A stretch of 64,000 bases of DNA from Angiostrongylus vasorum (GCA_018806985.1 JADANN010000375.1:3279353-3343352); one strand, 5' to 3'; shown: positions 49,617-60,744, counted from the stretch's first letter. Program-made: numbers and translations. The notes: generated by a model not told the origin, from the sequence alone.

Positions 49617-51348
49617 ATGGCTATCACTTCTGGAATAACGACTCGAAGTCGTACAGAACCCATGATGGAGGATTCTACAACTTCCTTGCAACGTGAAAAC
49701 AGCGAAACTATGCGGAAACCTTGTTCTAAGGTTAGAACGCACCACTTTTATAATATTTTCATACGCTTCCTGAAGAAGTACTGCGTATTTGGTCATCGTA
49801 TATGGCTCATTTGGTGTGTGTGGCGCAGTGCTCGCACGCGCCCTGCAACACACGTGGAATCGATGCCCGCGCCCATGGCTCACCAAGCCTTCCATCCCTC
49901 CGGTGTCGGAAGATTGGTACCAGACTTGTCTGGGAGGATAACAGCACTGGCGATGCTGCTCAATAAGCAAGGCGATAGTGAACCAGGTATTAATGAGGAA
50001 GTCCAGGCATTTAAAAGAGCCGTCAACCTCCGGAAAAACACCTGTGCCGTCTAAAACACTGAAGGCTCTATTTTCCATAGTATTTTAACAGGAAGCTGTT
50101 TTAGTTTATTTCTTATGGTTGCTAAAATTCATACTGGGAAGGTTGTTCATCGATATATTTCCGAATAAAAAATGCGTTTTAAGTTGGGCTTCAGATTCGC
50201 CGAATCTTGCGAAATCTTCAGCGTCGTTTGGATTCGAAGCCCTGTCAGCTTTTTAACTCCAGGGTTATCAGCCTTCAATTGGGATTGATTGTATGTTTAA
50301 TTGAGACTGGCAATTTTCCGAAGAGGCCAGCATGGGTGCTTTTAACTGAATTCTTGGACGGCCCGTTGGTCTTTTTCGCAGTTCACTTCAGATGTTTGCA
50401 GCGTTGTTCTACAGCAGTGTGCACTATTAGTTCCTCAACAGCGGCCGATATAATGGAACTGACGACAGAAAAACAAAAGAAATCGATAAAACTTCAACGC
50501 GAACTGTAAGTCGAGTGTCATTCCGCCATTTATAAGTATGTTTTAGCTCCGTGATCCTTTCACGAATGTGATTATTTACCTTGCTACGAATTTAAGTACA
50601 GTGGTTTGAAATTCCCTTATGGGAATGTGCTACGCTGTATCCTTTAGTGGGGGTGATGAAAGGACGAAAGTTCTGTATTTGCGAGTTTCTAAGCCTCTAA
50701 AATGTTTTCTAATCAGTCAGATTCTTCAATAAATTTTTCATTTGGTCCTTCCTCACCAGACATCTACACATTTTGTAGCTCGTTTGCAGTTCTCTGAGAG
50801 TACACGGTGTTGAATAGTAAATTACCTTCGCTGAATTCTCTTTTATGTTGCTCAGTTATTCTTCTATGCCAAGTTCACGAGGCGAAGTATGCTTGATGCT
50901 CTCCCTGGACGAATTAGCAATCAAGAATCTCTTCAAGGATGGAGAAAAGACCTTTATAACAAAGCTGCCACGAAATTTGCCCCAAGCAAAGAAAATTTCG
51001 ATCCAGGTGTATGGATATCGACTTAGCTCTCTTATTTTCTACGTTTCATAACTTCAAATCATTAAACGTTTCAGGAGATCGTAAATTCGGTGAGATCAGG
51101 TGATATGGTGGGGTTCCGTAAGGCAACGGAACATTTCTGCTCCACACTTAAACGAGAAGGTTGCAACAAGAAAATCTGCTCACTTATTTCGAATTGGAGA
51201 AGCGAGAATGGAGGAACATTGCTTAATCTGGTATTTTTTGCTCATATTTTGTCTACCTAGCGGTTGAATATTCCAGTTGTTGGCCTGTAATGTTCCACTA
51301 AACCTGAAGGTGTTGTTGAGCAAAGTAAACATTAACAACGATGCTTAA
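49617..51348 (+). CDS. Unrecognised spliced gene, about 210 residues
   Basis: Start ATG at 49617 lies four bases after an AG (TTCATCTAG), fitting a spliced-leader acceptor. Exon 1 is 49617-49730 (MAITSGITTRSRTEPMMED..., Ser/Thr/Arg-rich, probably disordered). An exon or exon pair lies in 50195-50505. Reading straight through is open, but an internal intron from 50243 to about 50420 is likely because the middle reads like intron. Then come 50856-51006 (YSSMPSSRGEVCLMLSLDEL...), 51075-51230 (EIVNSVRSGDMVGFRKATEH...) and 51277-51348 ending in TAA. All later junctions are GT-AG and phase-consistent, which is the main support. The central segment (MELTTEKQKKSIKLQREL) is charged and coiled-coil-like. 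I do not recognise the family. A truncated family A SINE lies in the first intron. Confidence 0.6.
49815..49951 (+). repeat. Family A SINE-like repeat, 3'-truncated
   Basis: Starts GTGTGTGGCGCAGTGCTCGC and stops abruptly at AGCACTGGCGATGC. It lies in the first intron of the gene at 49.6-51.3 kb and creates open frames on both strands. Confidence 0.75.
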
Positions 51349-51449
51349 TTTTGGGCGACAGCCACGCAGCCCTAATGCTTTTCCAAGGCAGAGGTCAACT
51401 AGCTTTGTACCTTAAGAAACTTATTCCGTTAATTTTGTTCATACTACCA

Positions 51450-51570
51450 AAATGATGCTGAGATATTTGCAAAACTGCAGGTGTCTGCTGCAGGGAACCA
51501 ACGCGCTTTCACCCTTTACGGAGCCACGGTGTTGTGGTGAACGCATTAGCTACCGGAAAGGGTAATTACG
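51450..51570. repeat. Family B SINE-like fragments
   Basis: A body piece with CTGAGATATTTGCAAAACTG (minus) abuts a head piece GTTGTGGTGAACGCATTAGC (plus). Confidence 0.55.
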
Positions 51571-51582
51571 TTTAGTTATTGA

Positions 51583-51836
51583 AGGGGCCACGGTTGCACA
51601 CGCATGGAATCGATCCCCACGCCCATGGCCCATCAAGCCTTCCGTCACTGCGGAGTCTGCAAATTGGTATCATATTTGTAATGGAGGATAGCAGCACTGG
51701 CTCAGTCCATCGGTAGGCCACCGCGAGTCATTGTAAAGGAGAGATTTGCGTTGTCTCACCTGCAAACGATGTCTAATGAAGTCTAATGCTTGGCGCATGC
51801 CTCAGGGATTAATCAACGCAGAGAGCTTTTAGTTTT
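51583..51836 (+). repeat. Family A SINE-like repeat
   Basis: From GGGGCCACGGTTGCACACGC to ATCAACGCAGAGAGCTTTTA, directly after a family B fragment. Confidence 0.75.
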
Positions 51837-52184
51837 AATATTTAACATATAATAAACAAATATAATAATAATGAATATAGTAATATAATAAATATTATCT
51901 TACGACCCTTTAAATAGGACTTGACTTGTCAACAATACATTGTCCACTCTCGTCCTGCTTAAGACTTATCTCTCGCGAAAAATGAAACGTGCGGTGCAGT
52001 ATACTATCGTTAACGGTTTCTTGGTCAAATCCACCGCCCATATTATACTCCTGGGAATTCACACCGAGTACTGAATGTATGAACAACTGTTTTGTTTCCT
52101 TTCGTTCTGCTCATGCATCCAACTCCAATATCCGTTGGAGGAAATAAAGCAACCGTTCAAGATTGCCTGCACAACTGGCCGGCC

Positions 52185-52680
52185 AATCGTCCTCTCATAG
52201 GCGGACAAGGTGTTGATTGAGTGGCTCGATGCCACGGTCCGATACAGCGTTTTTCATAAGTGCTGAATGGCTGTGTTTTGAAGCCATGACTGCTGGGTCG
52301 AAAGATGTTCGCACTGAGGAGTTGCACAGTGATGTCTCCGTTTTCTTTTGTCCTCTAAAACAAGAACTCAATGAATTGGTGTTCAAACTTGGAGACTCAT
52401 ACCAGAACCAGAGCAAGATGATTTTCGCACAGGTAGTATTATTGGAACGAACCAATACCAATTTGAGCAGACATCCATTTCAACAAGCCGCCGTGTACTT
52501 TCAACTATTGAGAACTACCATATCCGCGTTTTTCTTTCAAGTATTCAGAACTGTCATATACTTATTGCTCTCCATTCACATCTCGGAGATTTTGAGCTTT
52601 TTTTGCTTGCTTTGTTCTCGTAGTTTTTTTTTCCGTTTTTTTTCCGGTTCCATTCGTTTGAAGTTGCAATCAAAGTAGGA
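52185..52680 (+). pseudogene. Intronless copy of the block B gene
   Basis: Homologous to the minus strand of 28.3-29.02 kb. The two GT-AG introns seen there are missing to the base: ...GTGTTGAT joins TGAGTGGCTCG, and ...GACTCATACCA joins GAACCAGAGC. One frame stays open from 52217 to 52678 (SGSMPRSDTAFF..., KDVRTEELHSDV..., LNELVFKLGDSYQNQSKM..., LSRHPFQQAAVYFQLLR). The upstream exon segment is out of frame with it, and homology begins only at about 52185. The middle is noticeably more diverged from the other copy (by eye near 80 percent) than the flanking A block. It looks like a reverse-transcribed spliced form. A gain of introns in the other copy is the alternative. Confidence 0.6.
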
Positions 52681-53205
52681 TTTTTCGTCCGTTGGTCTCA
52701 TAATTGCCAACATTCTCATTCTTATTAAGCATTTTTTCCATGATCTTTTGAAAACTCATGATGTGCTGTTTTTTCTTGGTAGGGTTATATTTAATCGCTC
52801 CCACGATTATAGAAGGCGTAAATGTAATATGGTCAATCGACATTCCATTTAGTTTGATATCATACAGTTATTTGTTGTTGTTGTTGTTGTTGCGCACCAA
52901 ATATCTCCGGTTCGAATTGTTTCTTTAACATCTCCAATAAGAAGAAGCCAGCACCGAAACGTACACACCAACGAAATCCTTGTCCTCATTTGTAAATGAT
53001 TTGTGTTTTACTGGTAATAGAATCACTTCCTGTCGAATTCTATAGAAAACACACGTTTCCCAACTCTTCACAATGCGAGTTTCTCAAATGTGTTGATAAA
53101 CGTACTTGATTTGAAAATTTGCCGAAACGCAGTCCTCTCTGCAACTCTTCAACTAAGAGAAGTGGACTGAAACTTGCACGCGATACGCCGCAGCAGTTTT
53201 CTTCG

Positions 53206-53499
53206 CTACGACGCCAAATCAGCCGCCCGTACTTCGTAACACTTACACGCTGTACGATATTCCACAGCGCAGATCCGGGCTATCGCTTCCGGGTCAACAC
53301 CAATGTTACGGTTCTCCTGAGAAATTTCGCGGATCAAAACAGGTATACGCGAGAAGGGCCGTACGACTCTGGCAGCGGTCCAAGAGAGCCACAGGAACAT
53401 GAGGCCGACAAGGCGCAGAGCCACGATGGAGTGATCCGAAGGGGTCCGCAACCAAGACGCACACTCCATGGCCCACGGACCGTCGGCGACCACGGACAT
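53206..53499 (-). other. GC-rich ORF in duplication block A (copy 2), unrecognised
   Basis: Ninety-seven codons on the minus strand, same start and hydrophobic segment as the copy at 27.5 kb but continuing past the position of its stop (SRIPVLIREISQENRNIGVD, then a Cys-containing tail). The plus strand of the same segment (53119-53502) is open too, Arg-rich, as often happens in GC-rich DNA. No family recognised; it may be part of a repeat rather than a host gene. Confidence 0.3.
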
Positions 53500-53744
53500 T
53501 AGTAGATTCCCACACGCCTCAGAGAATAGGAACTGGCGGAGTCCTTGAGGTGCTCATGCTAGGATGCGCATAGTGGATCTCAACAAATCTGATGAGGCCG
53601 ATTACGGGCATCACTAAGAACACTGCCATACGTTTTCCATAGCACGCCTAGTCCAAGAAATTTGATGCCTAAATGTCTCGGTGAGAAATATTAGAATCAA
53701 ATTTTATTTCATTTTCCTTCATTCTCCCATATCTAAAGCACGGG

Positions 53745-54060
53745 TCCTAGCAATTCTCACATTTGATTCGTTTCCTCGCATCCATCGTGCACGAAGTGCT
53801 TCGACTCCGCACAAGTCGTTCATGAAGTTCTTCCAACTTTTACGAGTGACTTCGTCGGCTGCTGCTTGATTGTTTTCATTTCATCATTAATGTCGTGGAA
53901 TGCTGGTCGAGTCGATTTTCCCTGGAGTCCTGAGATAGCTAGGCTACTGCGTTCCTACTTGGATCACAAAGACCTCTTTCTTCCCGGACACGGCACCACT
54001 CCCGTTATGACCGCCATCATTACCAGTGTGCTGCAAGCTATAAACCTTCCGATGCTGACA
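53745..54060 (-). repeat. Family D repeat inside duplication copy 2
   Basis: Counterpart of 26945-27235: ATTCGTTTCCTCGCATCCAT, CCCTGGAGTCCTGAGATAGC. Confidence 0.7.
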
Positions 54061-54074
54061 CCACCTGCAACACC

Positions 54075-55500
54075 TGTCGTCCCGTTGACCACCGAGTGAC
54101 TCGAGCGGACCGTAGCAATTATTCCACTTTTCGTTGTCGGGTGTAAGAGCAGCCTAACGGATTCTCCCCGATCTGGGGACTTTTTTGAGAACCATATTTT
54201 TTCTACTAGGGTTTTCGTGGAAGCTGTGACCGTCAGGTCGGTGGCCTTCCTGCAGTACGTTTGACTTCTAGACGTCACCAGTCACTAAAGAACTATTTGT
54301 TGTCGCCCATACGCATTACGTCTTCGATTCACATTATTTTCGACAGCTTGGCGAGTTGAACAGCTTCTTTGACCTTTGGTCGTTGACACACATCGGAGAT
54401 TCGGTTCCCTTACCTCACATGTGTGACACAGGATACTCTTAGCCACGCCTTTCGACTGCGGGTTCAATAAAACTGAGTGATCGTTCTGCTTACGCATCGA
54501 GCAGGTTTCTGAAGAATACGTTAAGACAACAAGTACTGTTGAGTCGAAAAGATGGTCACGGGGTGAAGTGTTCTTTGTTCTCTTCACTACCTCTTCGATG
54601 CTCTTGAAAGCTTCCCAAGCCGCTCGTTTCCTTCTGCTCAACTCTGGAGCCAGATCGTTTATCATGTTGATATCCCGACCTACTGTATAGACGTAAATGG
54701 AGCATTCGAAGATATTCTTTCCTTTGAGCGTGAATGATGCACTCGCAACCAATCCGTTCCACAACATCATCGTTTTTGTTATATTTAGTGGAAGACCAAT
54801 TTTTTTCACAGGCTCTATCAAGGTCGGCAAGTATTTGTCTCGCTCGGCTAGCGTTTGTTGTTATAAGAAAAATATCATCAGCATAGCGAAGACGGTGTAA
54901 TTGCCGTCTATCGGTTCTCACTTCTTGTTCATTTCAATGTTCGCATGACGTTCTCGTCGATCGCGGTAAATAATTTTGACTAGATGGTACCGCCTTGCCT
55001 AAGTCCTCCTTTGACGTCGACGTCAATATCGTTGTAGAAACGTGATATCTTGCCTTTGAAATTTTTTGTACAACTTACGAAGACTCACTTTACCTACTGG
55101 GTAGGAATTCCCTGACTGTTGAGCGCTTCCATGGCTGCTTCTATCTCGACTGAGTCAAAAGATTTCATTAGAGCGATGAAAATGAGACATAGCTGCCTTT
55201 TGTGCTCTACCGATAGCAGATTGGGTAATACTTAAGGATATCGTAGAGGTCACCCTTCTTGAACAGTAGCACGTTCTTGTTGGTCTTGTAGTGAGTAAGG
55301 ACCTAGCATTCAGATAAGTAATATTTGGAGAGCCTAGCCAGTGTGTTTACGTACGCTAGCGGAAAGTTCTTCAGAAATTCAGATCTTATGCTCTCCGGAC
55401 CTAGAAGTGTTCCATTTTTCACTGACCAAGTACGATGCCGGATGTTGCAAGGGAGAACTGGTGGTGCGACATAATTCACCAATTATTTCTCACTTGAAAC
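54075..55500 (-). pseudogene. 5'-truncated RTE reverse transcriptase fragment (duplication copy 2)
   Basis: Counterpart of the fragment at 25.5-26.9 kb on the opposite strand, with the same truncation and interior deletion. The catalytic YADDIFLITTNASRARQ is near 54.89 kb. Just after it an A run is one base longer than in the other copy (seven against six), so the frame breaks between RACEK and the following IGLPLNITKT, which continues to 54.29 kb in another frame. Not autonomous. Confidence 0.85.
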
Positions 55501-55956
55501 ACATTTCAACGGAATTCGATCGTTAATCCTATCGAAAGAAAATATTTTAATTGAATCCTCTGCATCTCCACTTGCCAACGGTTATTCACAACTGCTATCA
55601 CAGGATCTAATGATAGTTATTCGGATGCAAACTAGGTTTGTGTTACACCTTTAAGGATCCTTCCGACCCTGTCCTGCCGGACAGCGTTATAATTCTGAGA
55701 CGGCGAACACCTATGATATGTAGTTTCGAACATGTTGTAGTATCGATATGAATGTTATAATTGTATCCATAATTTCATTTTTCATACAAATTGGAGGATC
55801 GATAAGGGTGCCCAAGATCTAATACAACTGTGCTATCCATCACCCGTGAAGTATTGGGGGCTTGCTTTCTACCGAGACGAGTATTCTTATAATTTTAGTT
55901 TACCTATCATTTCTTCAACCAAGTCAAAAAAGAAACGAGAGCATGTGGATGAAGAT

Positions 55957-58900
55957 TCATACAAACTGTCCAATGAACAAAGGCTTGTTATTTTTGGTAA
56001 GAAGAAACATGAACGGATGATCAGCGACAAATAACTTCGGTTTTTCCAAAATTGCCATCATTGGGACGATTTTGTAAAGGGTAGCCGCGGCAGCTGTGGT
56101 ACCTTCTTCGTATACCTTTAAAAGAACTACATTAAGCTGTTATATGAGATCTTCCAACCAATTCATAGCAAACACACTATGAACTGGACGTAATGGAAAA
56201 GTCAGATGGTTTAAAGCAAGATTTTTCTTCTTCGTAAAAGACGACTATTTACAGACAGACGACTATCCCATGGAATATTGGATATCGGGTGCAAAATGGC
56301 TTCTCCTACTAGCTGGATCGTTTGCATGAATTGACTGCCAAGACTAAGAGAAACCCACCTCAATAATAGCTTTATGTGAAGCCTCTGAAACCTTCAGCAG
56401 CGGATCACTTGCTATGCCAGTCAAATCCGCATTATCACTGAAGAGTTCGGTGACTCCCATATTCATAAGTGCATCTTTCAATTTAAAATCGGTCTCGATT
56501 TTCATTTTAGGAATTGTTACCTGAATGAAAAAACTTCTGAGAATGTGAACAACGACAAAGAAAAAAGCCCTTGCTATTGGTCAATTCTTGAGCGATGCGC
56601 CATAAATTCGAGTGCATTTAGCATTGCAGAGCCAACTGATTGCATAATTCGCCGATACTCAGACCTAGAGTGGCAAGCGATGTAGCAAGTCAAACCGTTT
56701 TCCTCCCAGACAAGTCTCGTGCCAGTTTTCTGACTCTGATGAGAAAAAAAGGCTTGGCGTGCCCGGGATTTGGGTATGAACCAACGACAACGACTGTATT
56801 CTATGCTACAACGGTACTTCTCATCTCTTGATCGAGCAGTTGGTAAAGTTGATCAAGACGTGAGTATTCAATTTGTGGACAATCAGGATAAATTAAGTTG
56901 TTATGTGTTCACTTTAATTGCACTTACTTTACCGGATCACTTTATATTGAACGCTGGAGTGAGCCATAAATCAAATTATCGATTGTCAGGCATATTGCCT
57001 AGCAAACATGAACATATAGGAGTACCAAAAGTGAACTGCTCATCGTTCTCATTCACTGAAACCGCCAAATTTGTGCTCTTTTTAAAACTCACGGCAGGAA
57101 GATAAACACCAATTTGATGCATAGTGCCTGCTCCGGTGAGGGGGCGAGTACATAGAACATTGCCATATTGCAGCAAAGCGTGGTGCTAATTTTCTCTTCT
57201 CATAGGGACGATGGGCTTATTAGGGACTGAGAGTTGGGTCGAAGGAGAACTTTTCCGTGGAATGGATCATCCCATTGAGTTGCACTAGAATCATCAGAAA
57301 TCAAATCTTGCTGAAAAACCACAACATACTGTTACGTAAGTTTCCTTTAGCTGGGTTAACAGTTTTTGAATTCTTGCCCCATCGAGTTTTGAACGGGTTG
57401 ATCCAAGACCAAATCTCCTTTTGGGTAAAATTATATTGAATGCATAGGACACGTCCTTGTATGGAAGCGACAGAACCTCTACTTCGTCATCTTCTGCATA
57501 TTGTCTATGTACTTCAAAATCGTTCATGAATTCAATCTGAACCCTTTCATAAAAAAGCTGGTATGTACCTCCAGCTCGTTTTCAAATATCTCCCACAAAG
57601 AGTCAGCAGAATTATCTTTACCATATAGAGGTTCTTTTCTACCCTTTTGGAGATACTACAGTTGTATTCTTTCACATCGGCTGCTAAATGTTTCTATATC
57701 GCACACGCAGTGCGCTATTTATTTAAAACCCTCACGGCTGCTAGACGCACTCTGTATTTGCCAGAACAATTAAAGGGTTAATAACCCAAATATGACATGC
57801 ATGCTGTAGGTGTGACCAGTAGTCACAAGACCACTGTGCTAAACGTAACCAGAAGCATCTAGCATGCAATCGTGGTACACTTCGTTCAATGGACTAAACT
57901 AATTCCCAACGTTCTCATTCAAAACCCGGCGTCATGGATTTATCTGGCAACTATAACTTAGAATTCTCCGTAGCAACTATATACTGTAATTCTTATTTTT
58001 CCATACTCATTTACGGCTCTTCAAACGTTGTCGGGTAACACCTGCATATTACAGAATTTTGATTATTCGACGCCTCTGCACAAATGCAGTTCTAATATTC
58101 CAGCAATCCAACTAACACAACAATGACCACTAGAATTTGTGATTCATTAATCACTACAGTACATTTCATGGTTCGATCGCGGTCATTACGTCGATTTTGC
58201 GAAGGAGCTGGAGAGAAAATTAGAATTTGAAGGGGCGCAGTGCTCCTTGAGCACTTATACTTATTATGGCACGATAATTATTTTTTGATACCAAGGGCGG
58301 GCTCTAACGGATGGTTTACTCATAATGACTGGACCAGCTACCACTGTGTTTCTATCTCCCAATGTTTGTTACTGATATAAATAGTTCTACTTTGACAGCA
58401 GAATGTTAGGGTTTCAAAGAAAGAAATCGTGAAACGCCTGAAACGAACCTCTCTGGCGGATGCTTGGGCACTATGAAACAACGCCTTTGAATTTGAGCTT
58501 TTGTAAAATTTCATCAACCAATCAGCAGTAAAGTAAATAGCGTTAATAACAAGTGAGAAAGCGTCTGCAATACAGATATGAAAAGTGGGTACTACAAATT
58601 TGGAGCAGTTATAGAGGATAAAAGAATACGCAGTCCACCACTTCAACACCAGCCGATAGTCACATGACTCGACCGATAGCCAGTAAAGCTTTCAATTTCA
58701 CCTGTAGCATTCCAGCTTTGTTTCTTGGGTTGTCCATACTCGAATAACAAGAAAAGGTCCATGTTTTTCTTGCACCATCGTTGTGAAGAAGTCTCAGAAT
58801 TATATGGCAGTGTTATCGTTAGACCCTCCCAACGGGTTTACCGCCTCATCGTAGCTGGGAGGTATTCCTGGGTGTCGGACTGCGATGTGAAGCGGTGGGA

Positions 58901-60618
58901 TTCGTCGCGCTGGGCTGGTAGGGTCTCCCAAGGTGAGAAGCACTCCAACGTTTCCATCAGGAAACCTAGCTAAGAGTAAACCAATACCAGGATCCACCAC
59001 CGTCCTGGTATCAAATTCACTTAGTGGCAAATTTCACTCTGATCCACAAGGCTGCGACTGTCTGTGGTTGTGACGATCTGGGGCAGACTTTGGCCAAGCT
59101 AACCTAGGGACTCCAGGGAACCTCAGTGGTTAAACCACTAAATCTCCGAAAAAAATGTAGATTATGCTGATTCACGCACAACCAGTGAGGACGGGACCGT
59201 TCAAGTATCAAGTATCAAGTAAATTATCGTTAGACTCTCACTAGCCGATCTTGTACATTAGGCACCGTTACAAAGCATCACGCTGTAGGTGATTTAATGA
59301 TCTTCATATGTATAATAGTGGAAATTTATCGTTAGTATGGATCCCAGCTCCAGAGTTCTTCCGACATTTCGTTGTTCATATGATCTTCTGGAATCTATGG
59401 AAGGGTAGAAGAAGCCGAAGAAGAGCTTGTAAAAGATGCAATTGTCCCAGTAGAACTTCCGACTTCGTTAGATATCCCCATCTTCGTAGAACTTCTCAGA
59501 GTTCATACATAATGTCTGTCTCATTCTCGTCATAGTTACATATGAAGAGATAAGCAGCGATGAGGAAACGACAGTGTTCTCTTTCTTTTGTTATAACCTG
59601 TTATTTACGTGAACCTCAATTCCACCACACTCTAGTGTCCCATGTATTGAGGAGAAGCTTCACTTTTCCAGTGCGTCCTTCTGATCCAAGGAAGGCCTAC
59701 TGGATCTTTGCGGGGTACATCATTAATTCCTCAATAGAGGCATCTGAAGTTCCTCAGTAGAGATCTTGCCGAACGAAGTATCTGTTTTAAAACGCTCCAG
59801 TTCCATTTATCCACCAAGTTTCATGAGCACAAATGGTTGGGATACCCACCTTTAACAGAGTCTGCATTCACGAGGTCGTGTATTTTTCCTTTAGTAGTCT
59901 CATCAACAAAGTCGTTAATAGTCTGAATCATAAAATAGGTCAGAGTAGGTCAAATCATCAAATATTTTAAATTGCAGGAAATATATGAGTCTCGGCGAGA
60001 AAAACTTTAAAACATGAAAATAAACTGGAATAAGGGACGCACCTTAGCCGTCTCTTCCGCTTTGTGGAAGTCGAGAGCTTCTACCTTTGCATGATACTGG
60101 TTGATAATTCTTTCTTTGTAATCCTTTTTTATATCGAACTGTTCGCTAAAATGTCGTTTGGCTTAGAAGCATGTAATAAAAAAAAGAATCTTAAGAGTAA
60201 TAAGGAGTTGACACCTACTTCAGGGAAAAAACCATTGGCTATACGAGTCTGCACTCCATCAGTCGTGTTAAGAATTTCACTTGAGAGATTTGAGAGGTAA
60301 TTTGTAATGCTGTCTTCCCGAGCTCCTAAATTACTCGTCTTTGAGTAGTTAAAGATCTTTTCTCCCAAATTTAGCAACATAGAGTGAGGAGCAAGCAAGG
60401 TAAAGGTAAGAAAAGAAACAAAGAACAGGAAAAAGCAGAAAACCATCTTCACCTTTTGCGAACAATTCGTCAATTTCCACTTTAGTTTTGCCTCTTGCTC
60501 CAGCTTGGAGCACAGCTAGGGAGAATATCACTGAAATCGGTGACACTACGACAGAAGCGTTCAGTGGAACTTCACGGAGCATAGCTAGCCCGAAATCCGT
60601 CTCCGTTGTCAAAAACAT
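55957..60618 (-). CDS. Serpin (serine protease inhibitor), complete 8-exon gene
   Basis: Exons on the minus strand: 60618-60453, 60325-60219, 60138-60043, 59922-59850, 58564-58449, 57536-57330, 56520-56359, 56115-55957. All junctions are GT-AG and every phase joins, giving about 361 residues, close to the 370-380 of family members. Family landmarks in order: start MFLTTETDFGLAMLRE, VVVSPISVIFSLAVLQAGA, GVQTRIANGFF (exon 2), YKERIINQYHAKVE (exon 3), VINAIYFTADW (exon 5), LPYKDVSYAFNIILPK and SKLDGARIQKLL (exon 6), IPKMKIETDF and SDNADLTGI (exon 7), hinge EEGTTAAAAT and C-terminus FVADHPFMFLL / PLFIGQFV (exon 8). The full hinge predicts an inhibitory serpin; counting from P17 Glu places P1-P1' at Met-Met after Val-Pro. 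No signal peptide is visible, so it is probably intracellular unless an upstream exon exists. Exon 3's acceptor has an alternative nine bases upstream. Introns 4 and 6 contain repeats. Target protease unknown. Confidence 0.93.
56572..56795 (-). repeat. Family A SINE-like repeat in serpin intron 6
   Basis: Degenerate copy with ATTCTTGAGCGATGCGCCAT and CCCAGACAAGTCTCGTGCCA; mirrors the copy at 29.79-30.00 kb. Confidence 0.65.
58838..59222 (+). repeat. Family C repeat in serpin intron 4
   Basis: Full length, antisense to the serpin. Starts TTTACCGCCTCATCGTAGCT and ends in CAAGTATCAAGTATCAAGTA. Confidence 0.85.
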
Positions 60619-60632
60619 ACTAAATATTAGGA
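60619..60632 (-). promoter_or_regulatory. Possible spliced-leader acceptor at serpin start
   Basis: On the minus strand the sequence TAATATTTAG lies one base before the serpin ATG. An AG acceptor placed this close to a start codon is typical of nematode trans-splicing, where a spliced leader supplies the 5' end. The alternative is an ordinary acceptor following an unseen 5' exon. Inference only. Confidence 0.4.
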
Positions 60633-60744
60633 GAATATTCGAAAAAAAAATCAGTGATGAGGTCGTGAATTTTTCAAAAAGTTAATGAATACGCCTTCTT
60701 AAAGAAATACGGATAAAATTCTTTTAAAATTTCGTTTTATATGA

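Larger units (their letters stand above)
52185..57397 (-). repeat. Duplicated serpin/RTE segment, copy 2 (order C-A-B)
   Basis: Blocks on the minus strand: C 57397-55670 (serpin exons 6-8 and 3' flank, part of the intact gene), A about 55665-52446 (RTE fragment, family D repeat, GC-rich ORF, GTT repeat) and B 52445-52185 (intronless). The C/A junction here is around 55665, in the sequence GACAGGGTCGGAAGGATCC. In copy 1 these two sides are the two outer ends of the segment. Confidence 0.85.

Noticed and set aside
49548..50078. 176-codon open frame on the minus strand
   Set aside because: It crosses a family A SINE and the first exon of the plus-strand gene; the opposite strand has better splice and phase support.
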